Origin: UBA8828 sp046315175
GTDB taxonomy: Bacteria > Verrucomicrobiota > Verrucomicrobiia > Opitutales > UBA953
Assembly: GCA_046315175.1 (NCBI GenBank)
Contig: JBKDBK010000174.1
Location: forward strand, 1 to 31,829
DNA length: 31,829 nt
Reading direction: 5' to 3'
Shown here piece after piece: positions 7,517-14,548 of this stretch (position 1 is the first letter of the stretch; every line of letters begins with the position of its first letter). The notes beneath the pieces are model-generated. The model saw only the letters and a program-made list of their open reading frames with translations, searched no databases and was not told the DNA's origin. The position numbers and the translations under genes were made by a program.

Positions 7517-8622
7517 CGCCGGCGACCCGCCTTGCCGAAGGGCGCGTTCTGGGCGCGGTCCCTCAGCCAGTGGTCGGCGAGGACCAGCGCGGCCATCGCC
7601 TCGACGATGGGCACCGCCCGGGGCAGCACGCAGGGATCGTGCCGTCCCCGCGCGGTCAGCTCGACCGGCTTGCCCGCGCGGTCGACGGTGCGCTGGGCGC
7701 GCAGGACGGTCGCGGTCGGCTTGAAGGCGACCCGGAAGAGGATGTCCTCGCCGTTCGAGATCCCGCCCTGGATCCCGCCCGAGCGGTTGGTCGCGGTGCG
7801 GATGCGCCCGCCCTTGCGGACAAAGAGGTCGTTGTGCTCGCTGCCCCGCAGGCGCGTTCCCGCGAAGCCGCTGCCGACCTCGAACCCCTTCGTCGCGGGC
7901 AGCGAGAGCATCGCCTTCGCCAGGTCCGCCTCAAGCCGGTCGAACACGGGCGAGCCGAGCCCGGCGCCGGGCGAGCGGATGGCGCAGCGGATCACCCCGC
8001 CCACCGAGTCGCCCGCCGCCTGGGCCTCGCGGATGCGGGCCTCGATGCGCGCCGCGGTCGCGGGGTGGGGGCAGCGCGTCGGGCTCGCCTCGACCTGCGC
8101 GAGCGTCGGGATGCGCGCGGGCTCCGGCGCCGAGATGTCGTGCACGCTCTCCACCCAGGCGGTCACCTCCGCGCCGGTCGCCTCCCGGAGGATCAGCTTG
8201 GCCACCGCGCCCGCGGCCACCCGGGCCGCGGTCTCGCGGGCCGAGGAGCGCCCGCCGCCCTCCACCGCCCGGATGCCGTACTTGGCGTCATAGGTGAAGT
8301 CGGCGTGCGAGGGTCGGTATGCCTCGCGCATCTCCGCGTAGGCGGAGCCGCGCTGGTCGGCGCTTCGGATGAGCAGCGCGATGGGCGAGCCGAGCGTGAG
8401 GCCGTCCGCCGAGATTCCGGAGAGCACCTCCACCCGGTCCGCCTCCTTGCGCTGCGTGGTCAGCCGGCTCTGCCCCGGGCGCCGCCGGTCGAGCTCCGAC
8501 TGCACGAAGCCGAGGTCGAGCGGCAGCCGCGGGGGGCAGCCGTCGATGACAACCCCGAGGGCGGGGCCGTGGCTCTCGCCGAAGGTGGCGATGCGCAGGA
8601 GGGTTCCGTGGATGTTGCCCAT
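7513..8622 (-). CDS. aroC: Chorismate synthase
   Basis: The 369-residue enzyme makes chorismate from EPSP with reduced FMN, the last shared step of aromatic amino acid synthesis. The family signatures are all present: TFGESHGPALG (13-23, catalytic His18), EGGGRSSARET (121-131, second catalytic His region and FMN contacts) and NRSGGIQGGISNGE (FMN binding). Length is normal. The ATG at 8622 starts MGNIHGTLLRIATFGESHG, which leaves the correct short lead-in. The downstream P-loop gene overlaps by four bases. Upstream lies the terminator of the lipoprotein gene, so aroC probably has its own promoter, which I could not place. Confidence 0.97.
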   Translation of the reverse strand: MGNIHGTLLRIATFGESHGPALGVVIDGCPPRLPLDLGFVQSELDRRRPGQSRLTTQRKEADRVEVLSGISADGLTLGSPIALLIRSADQRGSAYAEMREAYRPSHADFTYDAKYGIRAVEGGGRSSARETAARVAAGAVAKLILREATGAEVTAWVESVHDISAPEPARIPTLAQVEASPTRCPHPATAARIEARIREAQAAGDSVGGVIRCAIRSPGAGLGSPVFDRLEADLAKAMLSLPATKGFEVGSGFAGTRLRGSEHNDLFVRKGGRIRTATNRSGGIQGGISNGEDILFRVAFKPTATVLRAQRTVDRAGKPVELTARGRHDPCVLPRAVPIVEAMAALVLADHWLRDRAQNAPFGKAGRRR

Positions 8623-8636
8623 GGCGTTTGGCTGGT

Positions 8637-8672
8637 AAAAGAAACGCCGCCAGGCGGGTGGCCGGGCGGCGT
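8637..8672 (-). terminator. Intrinsic terminator after the DUF3568-like lipoprotein gene
   Basis: Read on the - strand, ACGCCGCC (8672-8665) pairs with GGCGGCGT (8651-8644) around a 13-base GC-rich loop and is followed by TTCTTTT (to 8637). It separates the lipoprotein gene from aroC, whose ATG is only 15 bases further on. Confidence 0.75.
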
Positions 8673-8694
8673 CGGTGGGAGGCTCGGCCCGGGC

Positions 8695-9126
8695 TTAGCG
8701 GCCGAGGTTCTGGGTGATCCGGTGGATGACCTGCTGGCTCTGCTGGGCGTTGCCGGCGACTCCCCAGCGGACGTCGACCTGGGTGCAGTCGTTGCCGCTG
8801 TTGGCGTCGACGGCCGTGTTGATTGAGATGCGGACCTGGACGTCGCCGAGCGCGCGGGCGTAGACGACGACGCCGGTCAGCTCGCCGAGCTCGCTGCGCT
8901 CGGGGGTCTCGCCGGTGCGGCCGACGATGCCGACGTCGCGCATGCCGTCGAGGGCGCGCTTGGTCGCGGCGAACAGGGTGGAGACATCCGACTTGTAGGT
9001 CGTGCTCAGGGTGCCCGCGGACCAGGAGGCGGCGTTGTTGTCCGGGTTGTCCACGCCGATATGGGTGGTGCAGCCGGTGAGGGAGACAAGGCCGACAAGG
9101 GCGGCGAGGGGCAGGAGGTGCTTCAT
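8695..9126 (-). CDS. Small lipoprotein, DUF3568-like
   Basis: The precursor has 143 residues. MKHLLPLAALVGLVSLTGC is a signal peptide with lipobox LTGC, so the mature protein starts at Cys19 and is lipid-anchored. The body has the pattern SWSAGTLSTTYKSDVSTLFAATKRAL, a mid strand pair (VVYARALGDVQVRISI) and DVRWGVAGNAQQSQQVIHRI, reminiscent of the DUF3568 family of short envelope proteins. The function is unknown. The ATG at 9126 has GGAG about 8 bases upstream. The reading frame extends further 5' but would cross the AT-rich intergenic island and displace the signal peptide. The gene is followed by its own terminator. Confidence 0.8.
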   Translation of the reverse strand: MKHLLPLAALVGLVSLTGCTTHIGVDNPDNNAASWSAGTLSTTYKSDVSTLFAATKRALDGMRDVGIVGRTGETPERSELGELTGVVVYARALGDVQVRISINTAVDANSGNDCTQVDVRWGVAGNAQQSQQVIHRITQNLGR

Positions 9127-9391
9127 GTGCGTGCTCCGAGGATGAAGCAGACGCCGGGCCGCTTGGCAAATGCAAACGCCGGGGCATCGCGGCCTTCCTT
9201 GGCCGGCCGATGTAATTGAAAAGCAATTATTTACCGGCTTGTGTCCCCAGTTGACTGATCGCGGCCTCCCCACCCTAGTTTGCTTGTTATTAATCAAAAA
9301 TACACAAATTGTTAAATGTCATGTGTTTATGTGTTTTCGTCTCGTTCTAGAGCCATGTGAGTAAGTTTGACCCTGTTTTGGGGCAAAAACC
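9127..9391. other. AT-rich intergenic island before the dcw cluster
   Basis: This gap lies between the divergent lipoprotein gene and mraZ. The part from about 9210 to 9390 is conspicuously A/T-rich in a genome otherwise above 70 % GC. It holds an inverted repeat TAATTG/CAATTA (9213-9218 and 9224-9229), a weak promoter-like pair TTGACT (9251-9256) with CCTAGT (9274-9279), and a first TTGACC (9367-9372) near a lone TGGGG (9379-9383). No convincing coding frame or RNA gene is seen. Confidence 0.6.
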
Positions 9392-9434
9392 TTGACCAGT
9401 GGGGGCTTGTGGGGGAAAGTGGTTCAAAAGGGGG
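9392..9434 (+). promoter_or_regulatory. Predicted mraZ promoter with four MraZ boxes
   Basis: TTGACC (9392-9397) and GAAAGT (9415-9420) are 17 bases apart and form a promoter candidate with a start near 9427. Overlying it are four five-base boxes at an exact 10-base pitch: TGGGG (9400), TGGGG (9410), TGGTT (9420) and GGGGG (9430). In E. coli and Mycoplasma, MraZ binds TGGGN repeats separated by five bases in its own promoter and represses it. The first two boxes lie in the promoter spacer and the third touches the -10, a layout that would block polymerase. Just after is the palindrome GGGGCAGCTGCCCC (9431-9444), overlapping the fourth box. Confidence 0.72.
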
Positions 9435-9454
9435 CAGCTGCCCCTGCGTCACCC

Positions 9455-9913
9455 ATGTCCAACTCGTCCACCCACGCGCTTTTCACCGGCCTTCACGCTG
9501 GCAAGCTCGACGAGAAGAATCGCGTGACTATTCCCGCCTCGTGGCGCTCCGACGATCTCGAGCGCCAGCGCTACCTGGCCGTCTTCCATCCCGCCGTCGG
9601 CGCCGTCATTGTCTTCCCTCCCGCCATGGTGGAGCGCATCGCCGCCGCCGCCTCGCAGGTCACGATCAGCGACCCCGCCAAGGTCGACGCGCTCTCGACC
9701 CTCGGCGAGAACAGCGTCGAGGTCAGCGCCGACAAGGCCGGCCGCATCACCCTCAACGAGCGCATCGTCGCCCAGGCCAACCTCGGCCGCGACATCGCCT
9801 TCAGCGGCGCCTTCACCACCTTCCAGATCCGCGGGACACGCCCCCCCCGGCCCGACCGCGACTCGCCACAGACCCGCGCCATCCTCGAGGCGCTGCGCCA
9901 GCTTGGCCTCTGA
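9455..9913 (+). CDS. mraZ: Transcriptional regulator MraZ
   Basis: The protein has 152 residues and contains two SpoVT/AbrB-like halves. The first has FTGLHAGKLDEKNRVTIPASWR with the DxxxR motif at D19-R23. The second has SADKAGRITL with D93-R97. MraZ forms ring oligomers that bind several TGGGN boxes and represses the dcw operon, including itself. The boxes are visible just upstream. I chose the ATG at 9455 because it leaves the usual short lead-in and lies downstream of the predicted transcription start. An in-frame TTG at 9392 would fall in the operator. The C terminus, after FQIRG, carries a short Pro/Arg-rich tail. It is the first gene of the cluster and rsmH follows within 34 bases. Confidence 0.93.
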   Translation: MSNSSTHALFTGLHAGKLDEKNRVTIPASWRSDDLERQRYLAVFHPAVGAVIVFPPAMVERIAAAASQVTISDPAKVDALSTLGENSVEVSADKAGRITLNERIVAQANLGRDIAFSGAFTTFQIRGTRPPRPDRDSPQTRAILEALRQLGL

Positions 9914-9947
9914 GTTGTATCCAAAAGTTACTAACACTGTTCCCAGC

Positions 9948-10871
9948 TTGTTCACACCCCCCGTCCATCGGCCCGTCCTGCTCGAGGAGACCCTCGGGTT
10001 GCTCGCGCCGCGCGCCGGCGGGCGCTACCTGGACTGCACCTTCGGCGGGGGCGGGCACGCCGGCGCCCTCCTCGCCCGCTGTCCCGGCGCCCGGGTCGTC
10101 GCCCTCGACCGCGATCCCGAGGCCGCCCCGCGGGCGTCGGCGCTCGCCGCGGCCCATCCCGGCCGGCTTGACTTCCACCCCCTCGACTTCCGCCATCTCG
10201 ACCGGGTGCCCGGACCCTTCGACGGCGTCCTGATGGACGTCGGCGTCTCCTCCTTCCAGCTCGACACCCCCGGCCGCGGCTTCGCCTTCCGCGCCGACGG
10301 CCCGGCCGACATGCGCCTGGACACCCGCGGCGGCGTCGCCGCCGCCGAGGTCCTCGAGCGCGCCCCGCGGCCCTAGCTCGAGCGCGCCATCCGCGACCTC
10401 GGCGAGGAGCCGCGCTGGCGCCGGGTGGTCGAGGCCATCCTGCGCGCCCGCGGCACCGGCCGCCTCGGCCGCACCGCCTCCCTCGCCGCCCTCATCGAGG
10501 AGGCCGCTCCCCCGCCGCCCGGTCCCCGCGGCGTCCACCCCGCCACCCGATCCTTCCAGGGCATCCGCATCCTCGTCAACGACGAGCTCGGGGCGCTCGA
10601 CGAGGCCCTGCCCAAGGCCTTCGAGGCCCTCGCCCCCGGCGGCGTCCTCGCCGTCATCTCCTTCCACTCCCTCGAGGACCGTCGCGTGAAGCGCCTCTTC
10701 AACGAGCTCGCCGGGCGCCCCGTGGATCGGTCCGACGCCCGGCCGCTCGACGCCCGCGTCGCGCGCGCCGAGCTGCTCACCCGCCGCGCCGTCGTCGCCG
10801 GCGAGGCCGAGCTCGCCGCCAACCCCCGCAGCCGCTCGGCCCGGCTGCGCGCCCTCCGCCGCCTGCCATGA
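9948..10871 (+). pseudogene. rsmH: 16S rRNA m4C1402 methyltransferase, interrupted by an in-frame TAG
   Basis: RsmH (MraW) N4-methylates C1402 of 16S rRNA using SAM. The frame gives HRPVLLEETLGLL, the SAM-binding loop YLDCTFGGGGHAGALL, LMDVGVSSFQLD, RGFAFRADGPADMRLD and, at the end, ILVNDELGALDEALP, VISFHSLEDRRVKR and NPRSRSARLRA, all classical. At 10374-10376 the codon is TAG, between RAPRP and LERAIRDLGEEP, with the same frame continuing. Relatives usually have Glu there, so a single G-to-T change (GAG to TAG) would explain it. Including the stop codon position, the product would be 307 residues, the normal length. It is either a real nonsense mutation or a base-call error. The start is probably the TTG at 9948 (then FTPPVHRPVLL). 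An in-frame TTG at 9915 is the alternative. Confidence 0.85.
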
Positions 10872-11251
10872 CGACGCCGCGCGCCTGGGGCATCGCCTTC
10901 TTCCTCGCCGCGGTCACCGTGGTGGTCTCGGGCGTGGTCTCCATCATGCAGGTCCGCCTCCGCGCCGAGCGCGTGGGGCAGGAGATCCGCGCGGTGGAGC
11001 GCGAGACCATCCGCCTGCGCAAGGAGGTCGACCACATCACCCGCGACCGGGCCCGCGCCCAGGACGCCCTGCAGCTCGCCCGTCATCCCGCCTGCGCCGA
11101 CCTCCGCGCGCCCGAGCCCGAGCAGGTCGCCTGGGTTCGCCCCCCTCTCGCCGCCGCGCCCCGCGCCGCCGGCCCCCTCAATCCGCGCCTTGCGGCGCTC
11201 GACATCGCCGGCCGAGAGGCGGCCGGGTCCGGGGGCCCCGCCCGCCGATGA
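10868..11251 (+). CDS. ftsL: FtsL-like divisome protein
   Basis: The protein has 127 residues with the topology of FtsL: a short cytoplasmic N terminus, a membrane span (about 7-27, WGIAFFLAAVTVVVSGVVSI) and a coiled-coil (about 30-70) rich in Arg/Glu heptads (VRLRAERVGQEIRAVERET). FtsL bridges FtsB/FtsQ to FtsWI. FtsL is too variable for sequence identity to prove it, so the call rests on topology and on the position between rsmH and ftsI, where it belongs. The last 45 residues form a Pro/Ala-rich tail absent from E. coli FtsL. It starts in a 4-base overlap with rsmH and ends in one with ftsI. Confidence 0.78.
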   Translation: MTTPRAWGIAFFLAAVTVVVSGVVSIMQVRLRAERVGQEIRAVERETIRLRKEVDHITRDRARAQDALQLARHPACADLRAPEPEQVAWVRPPLAAAPRAAGPLNPRLAALDIAGREAAGSGGPARR

Positions 11252-13047
11252 GCCTGCCCCACGCCAGGCGCCCTCGGCTGCGAATCCTGGTGTGGTTGGT
11301 CTCCGCCGGGTTCGCCCTCCTCCTCGCCAAGCTCGTCCAGCTCCACGCCATCGACGGCCCGCGCCTTCGCGCCAAGGCCCTCGAGGCCCGCAGCGAGCGT
11401 TCCGAGCACCCCAGCCGCCGCGGCGAGATCCGCGACCGCCAGGGCAACCTCCTCGCCGCCACCGACACGGTCTGGGACATCGGCGTCGACCCGCACGTCC
11501 TGGGGCCCGAGGACCGGGCCCGCGCCCCCGAGGTCGCGGCCCGGCTCGGCCTGCCCGCCTCGGTCGTGCTGGCCGCCTTCGCCGAGGAGCGCCGGACCCG
11601 CGTCGACGCCTCGGGCGCGGCCCGCGACGTCCGTTGGATCGTCCTCGCCAAGGAGGTCGAGGAGTCCCGCAAGCGCGGGGTCGACGCGCTCGGCGTGCGC
11701 GGCCTCTACGGCCAGCCCCGCTTCCGCCGGGCCTATCCCCAGGGCTCCCTCGCCGCCCACGTCCTCGGCTACATCAACCACGAGGGCAAGCCGGTCTCCG
11801 GCGTCGAGCTGGAATTCCAAAGGCTCCTCCAGGGCCAGGACGGCTGGGTCGAGTCCGAGCGCGACGGCCGCCGGCGCGAGATCGTCGCCCGCCGCCTGCG
11901 GGATGTCCCCGCGGTCGACGGCCAGAGCCTCGAGCTGACCATCGACTCCGTCATCCAGAGCGCCTGCGAGGAGGCGCTCGCCGACGTCGTCCGCCAGCAC
12001 CGGCCCAAGGGCGCCGTCGCCATCGTCAGCGAGCCCCGCACCGGCCGCCTGCTCGCCCTCGCCTGCTGGCCCACCTTCGACCTCAACCGCTTCAACGACC
12101 GGGAGGCCGCGCCCCTCGACGCCCAGCGCAACCGCGCCCTCGCCGACATCTACGAGCCCGGCTCCGTCTTCAAGGTCGTCTCCGTCGCCGGCGCCCTCGA
12201 GTCCGGGCTCGTCACGCCCGACACGCCCATCGACTGCTCGGCCGACACCGTCCCCTACCGCGGTCGCATGGTCCCCATGCCCGGCGACTCCCACCGCATG
12301 GGCGTCGAGCCCCTCCGCACCGTCGTCTGGGAATCCTCCAACCGCGGCACCGTCCAGGTCGCCATGCGCTACGCCGAGCGCCACGGCGAGGAGCGCTTCG
12401 TCGAGCTGCTCCGCGGCTTCGGCTTCGGCGCCGAGACCGGCCTCCCCGTCTCCGGCGGCGAGGTGCGCGGCATCCTCCACGCCCCGTCCCGCTGGGACGG
12501 CCTCACCATCTCGCGGCTCCCCATGGGCCACAGCGTCAGCGTGACCCCGATGCAGATGCACCTCGCCATGGCGGCCATCGCCGCCGACGGACTCCTCATG
12601 CGGCCGCTCGTCGTCGGCCGCGTCCTCAACCCCGACGGCTCCGTCGCCTTCGAGTACACCCCCCGACCCCGCGGTCGCGCCGTGTCCGCCGCCGCCGCCC
12701 GCCAGACCGCCGACCTCCTGCGCGGCGTCTGCACCCGCCAGGGCACCGCCGCCGCCGCCGAGATTCCCGGCTACGACGTCGCCGGCAAGACCGGCACCAC
12801 CCAGAAGCTCGTCAACGGCCGCTACTCCAGCGCCCATCACGTCGCCTCCTTCTCCGGCTTCCTTCCCGCCTCCGACCCCCGCCTCGTCATCACCGTCGTC
12901 GTCGACGAGCCCACCGGCTCCGGCGTCGGCTACGGCGGCAAGGTCTCCGCCCCGGTCTTCCGCGAGATCGCCCAGCGCGCCATCCGCCGCCTGGAGATCC
13001 CCCCTGTCAACCCCGCCCCGCGCGGCCGACTTGTCGCCGACCGATGA
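11248..13047 (+). CDS. ftsI: Septal transpeptidase, class B PBP (FtsI/PBP3)
   Basis: The protein has 599 residues: one N-terminal membrane anchor (about 12-30), a dimerisation/pedestal domain with RGEIRDRQGNLLAATDTVWDI, and a penicillin-binding transpeptidase domain. The active site has Ser306 in SVFK (306-309), SSN at 363-365 and KTG at 514-516. It cross-links septal peptidoglycan together with FtsW, encoded 6 kb downstream. The C terminus ends soon after the transpeptidase domain and no PASTA repeats are seen, unlike in Gram-positive homologues. The ATG overlaps the ftsL-like stop by four bases, and the stop overlaps the murE start likewise. Confidence 0.95.
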   Translation: MSLPHARRPRLRILVWLVSAGFALLLAKLVQLHAIDGPRLRAKALEARSERSEHPSRRGEIRDRQGNLLAATDTVWDIGVDPHVLGPEDRARAPEVAARLGLPASVVLAAFAEERRTRVDASGAARDVRWIVLAKEVEESRKRGVDALGVRGLYGQPRFRRAYPQGSLAAHVLGYINHEGKPVSGVELEFQRLLQGQDGWVESERDGRRREIVARRLRDVPAVDGQSLELTIDSVIQSACEEALADVVRQHRPKGAVAIVSEPRTGRLLALACWPTFDLNRFNDREAAPLDAQRNRALADIYEPGSVFKVVSVAGALESGLVTPDTPIDCSADTVPYRGRMVPMPGDSHRMGVEPLRTVVWESSNRGTVQVAMRYAERHGEERFVELLRGFGFGAETGLPVSGGEVRGILHAPSRWDGLTISRLPMGHSVSVTPMQMHLAMAAIAADGLLMRPLVVGRVLNPDGSVAFEYTPRPRGRAVSAAAARQTADLLRGVCTRQGTAAAAEIPGYDVAGKTGTTQKLVNGRYSSAHHVASFSGFLPASDPRLVITVVVDEPTGSGVGYGGKVSAPVFREIAQRAIRRLEIPPVNPAPRGRLVADR

Positions 13048-14546
13048 GGCCCCCGCCCGCCGCCGCCCCCACGCTCGCCAGCCTGCTGGAGGGGATCCCC
13101 GTGCTCGCCCGCTCCGGCGACTGGCGGGCCCCCGTCTCCTGCATCGTGACCGATAGCCGCCGGGTCGTTCCCGGAGCCCTCTTCTTCGCCCTCGACGGGC
13201 TCCGCTCGTCCGGCACCCGCTTCGTCGACGCCGCGGTCGCGCACGGCGCCGCCGCCGTCGTCTCCGGGCACCCCGTCTCCGGCATTCCGGCGGTGGACGC
13301 GGCCCAGGTCGCCTTCCCCCGCCAGGTTCTCGCCGAGGTCGCCCGCCGCTTCCACGGCCATCCGGAGCGCGCCCTTCGCCTGGTCGGCGTCACCGGCACC
13401 AACGGCAAGACCACCGTCGCCTCCCTCCTGCGCCACCTGCTCGAGCGGGCCGAGGCAAGGCCCTGGGGCCTCCTCGGCACCGTCCGCTATCACCTCGGCT
13501 CGCGCTCCATCCCCTCCTACAAGACCACCCCCGACGCCGCCGACCTCGCCGGCTTCTTCGCGGCGATGCGCGACGCCGGCTGCGCCGGCGCCGCCCTCGA
13601 GGTCAGCTCCCACGCGCTCGACCAGGAGCGGGTCCACGGCTTCGGCTTCGCCGTCGCCGCCTTCACCAACCTCACCCGCGACCATCTCGACTACCACGGC
13701 GACCTCGCCTCCTACCTCCGCGCCAAGGCCCGCCTGTTCGACGGCTCGGTCGGCCCGCGTCCCGGCGCCGCCGTGCTCAACGCCGACCATCCCGCCTCGG
13801 CCGAGCTCGGGCGCGCCTGCGGCCCCGTGCGCCCCCTGACCTACGGCGTCTCCAACCCCGCCGACCTCGCCGGCCGCATCCAGTCGATGGACCTCGGCGG
13901 AACCCGCTTCGTCGTCCGATCCGAGGGCCGCGAGGCCGCCTTTTCCACGCGGCTGCCCGGCGCCTACAACGTCGCCAACCTCCTCTGCGCCCTCGCCTGC
14001 TGCCGCGCCCTCGGCCATGACCCGCTCGCGCTCGCCGACGCCGTCGCCGATTTCCCCGGCGTTCCCGGGCGGATGGAGCGCGTCGAGGCCGGGCAGCCCT
14101 TCCCCGTCTTCGTCGACTACGCCCACACCGACGACGCCCTGCGCCACGCCCTCGGCATGCTCCGCGACATCACGCCCGGCCGCGTCCTCTGCGTCTTCGG
14201 CTGCGGCGGCGACCGCGACCGCGGCAAGCGGCCGGAGATGACCCGCGCCGTCTCCGACCTCGCCCATCTCGCCTGGGCCACCGCCGACAATCCCCGGCGC
14301 GAGTCCCTCGCCGGCATCTTCGCCGACATGCGCCCCGGCGTCGCCGGCCCCGGCGCCGTCGCCTTCGTCGAGGACCGCCGCGAGGCCATCGCCGCCGCCT
14401 GCGCCGCCGCCCGGCCCGGCGACTGCGTGCTCATCGCGGGCAAGGGCCACGAGACCACCCAGGAGTTCGCCGAGACCGTCGTACCCTTCGACGACCGCGA
14501 GGTCGCCCGCGACGTCCTCCTCCGCCTCGCCCTCCGTCCCGCCTGA
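13044..14546 (+). CDS. murE: UDP-MurNAc-tripeptide ligase MurE, meso-DAP type
   Basis: The 500-residue ATP-dependent Mur ligase adds the third residue to UDP-MurNAc-L-Ala-D-Glu. The P-loop GTNGKTT starts at residue 118. YKTTPDA, EVSSHALDQERV, FTNLTRDHLDYHGD and VFVDYAHTDDAL are family hallmarks. DNPR at 415-418 is the diagnostic motif for meso-diaminopimelate (lysine enzymes have D(D/N)P(N/A) there), so the peptidoglycan is predicted to be of the DAP type. The start ATG at 13044 overlaps the ftsI stop. murF follows after only two bases. Confidence 0.96.
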   Translation: MRPPPAAAPTLASLLEGIPVLARSGDWRAPVSCIVTDSRRVVPGALFFALDGLRSSGTRFVDAAVAHGAAAVVSGHPVSGIPAVDAAQVAFPRQVLAEVARRFHGHPERALRLVGVTGTNGKTTVASLLRHLLERAEARPWGLLGTVRYHLGSRSIPSYKTTPDAADLAGFFAAMRDAGCAGAALEVSSHALDQERVHGFGFAVAAFTNLTRDHLDYHGDLASYLRAKARLFDGSVGPRPGAAVLNADHPASAELGRACGPVRPLTYGVSNPADLAGRIQSMDLGGTRFVVRSEGREAAFSTRLPGAYNVANLLCALACCRALGHDPLALADAVADFPGVPGRMERVEAGQPFPVFVDYAHTDDALRHALGMLRDITPGRVLCVFGCGGDRDRGKRPEMTRAVSDLAHLAWATADNPRRESLAGIFADMRPGVAGPGAVAFVEDRREAIAAACAAARPGDCVLIAGKGHETTQEFAETVVPFDDREVARDVLLRLALRPA

Positions 14547-14548
14547 CC

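Noticed and set aside
9251..9279. TTGACT-N17-CCTAGT as the main mraZ promoter
   Set aside because: The -10 is poor and it lies 120 bases from the MraZ boxes. The TTGACC/GAAAGT pair inside the boxes fits better, though this one may be a second start.
9170..9364. + strand frame of 64 codons in the AT-rich island before mraZ
   Set aside because: No ribosome site, non-coding composition, and it overlaps promoter and operator candidates.
9392..9454. Upstream TTG start for mraZ adding 21 residues
   Set aside because: The added codons lie within the promoter and MraZ boxes, and the family begins near the FTGLHAGKLDEKNR block.
10374..10376. Pyrrolysine or programmed readthrough at the rsmH TAG
   Set aside because: No PYLIS-like context or other in-frame TAG is visible, and TAG ends the small gene at 31328. 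A GAG-to-TAG change or a read error is simpler.
12930..14450. Long - strand open frame opposite murE
   Set aside because: Composition shadow of murE, with low-complexity Gly/Ala/Glu translation and no family features.
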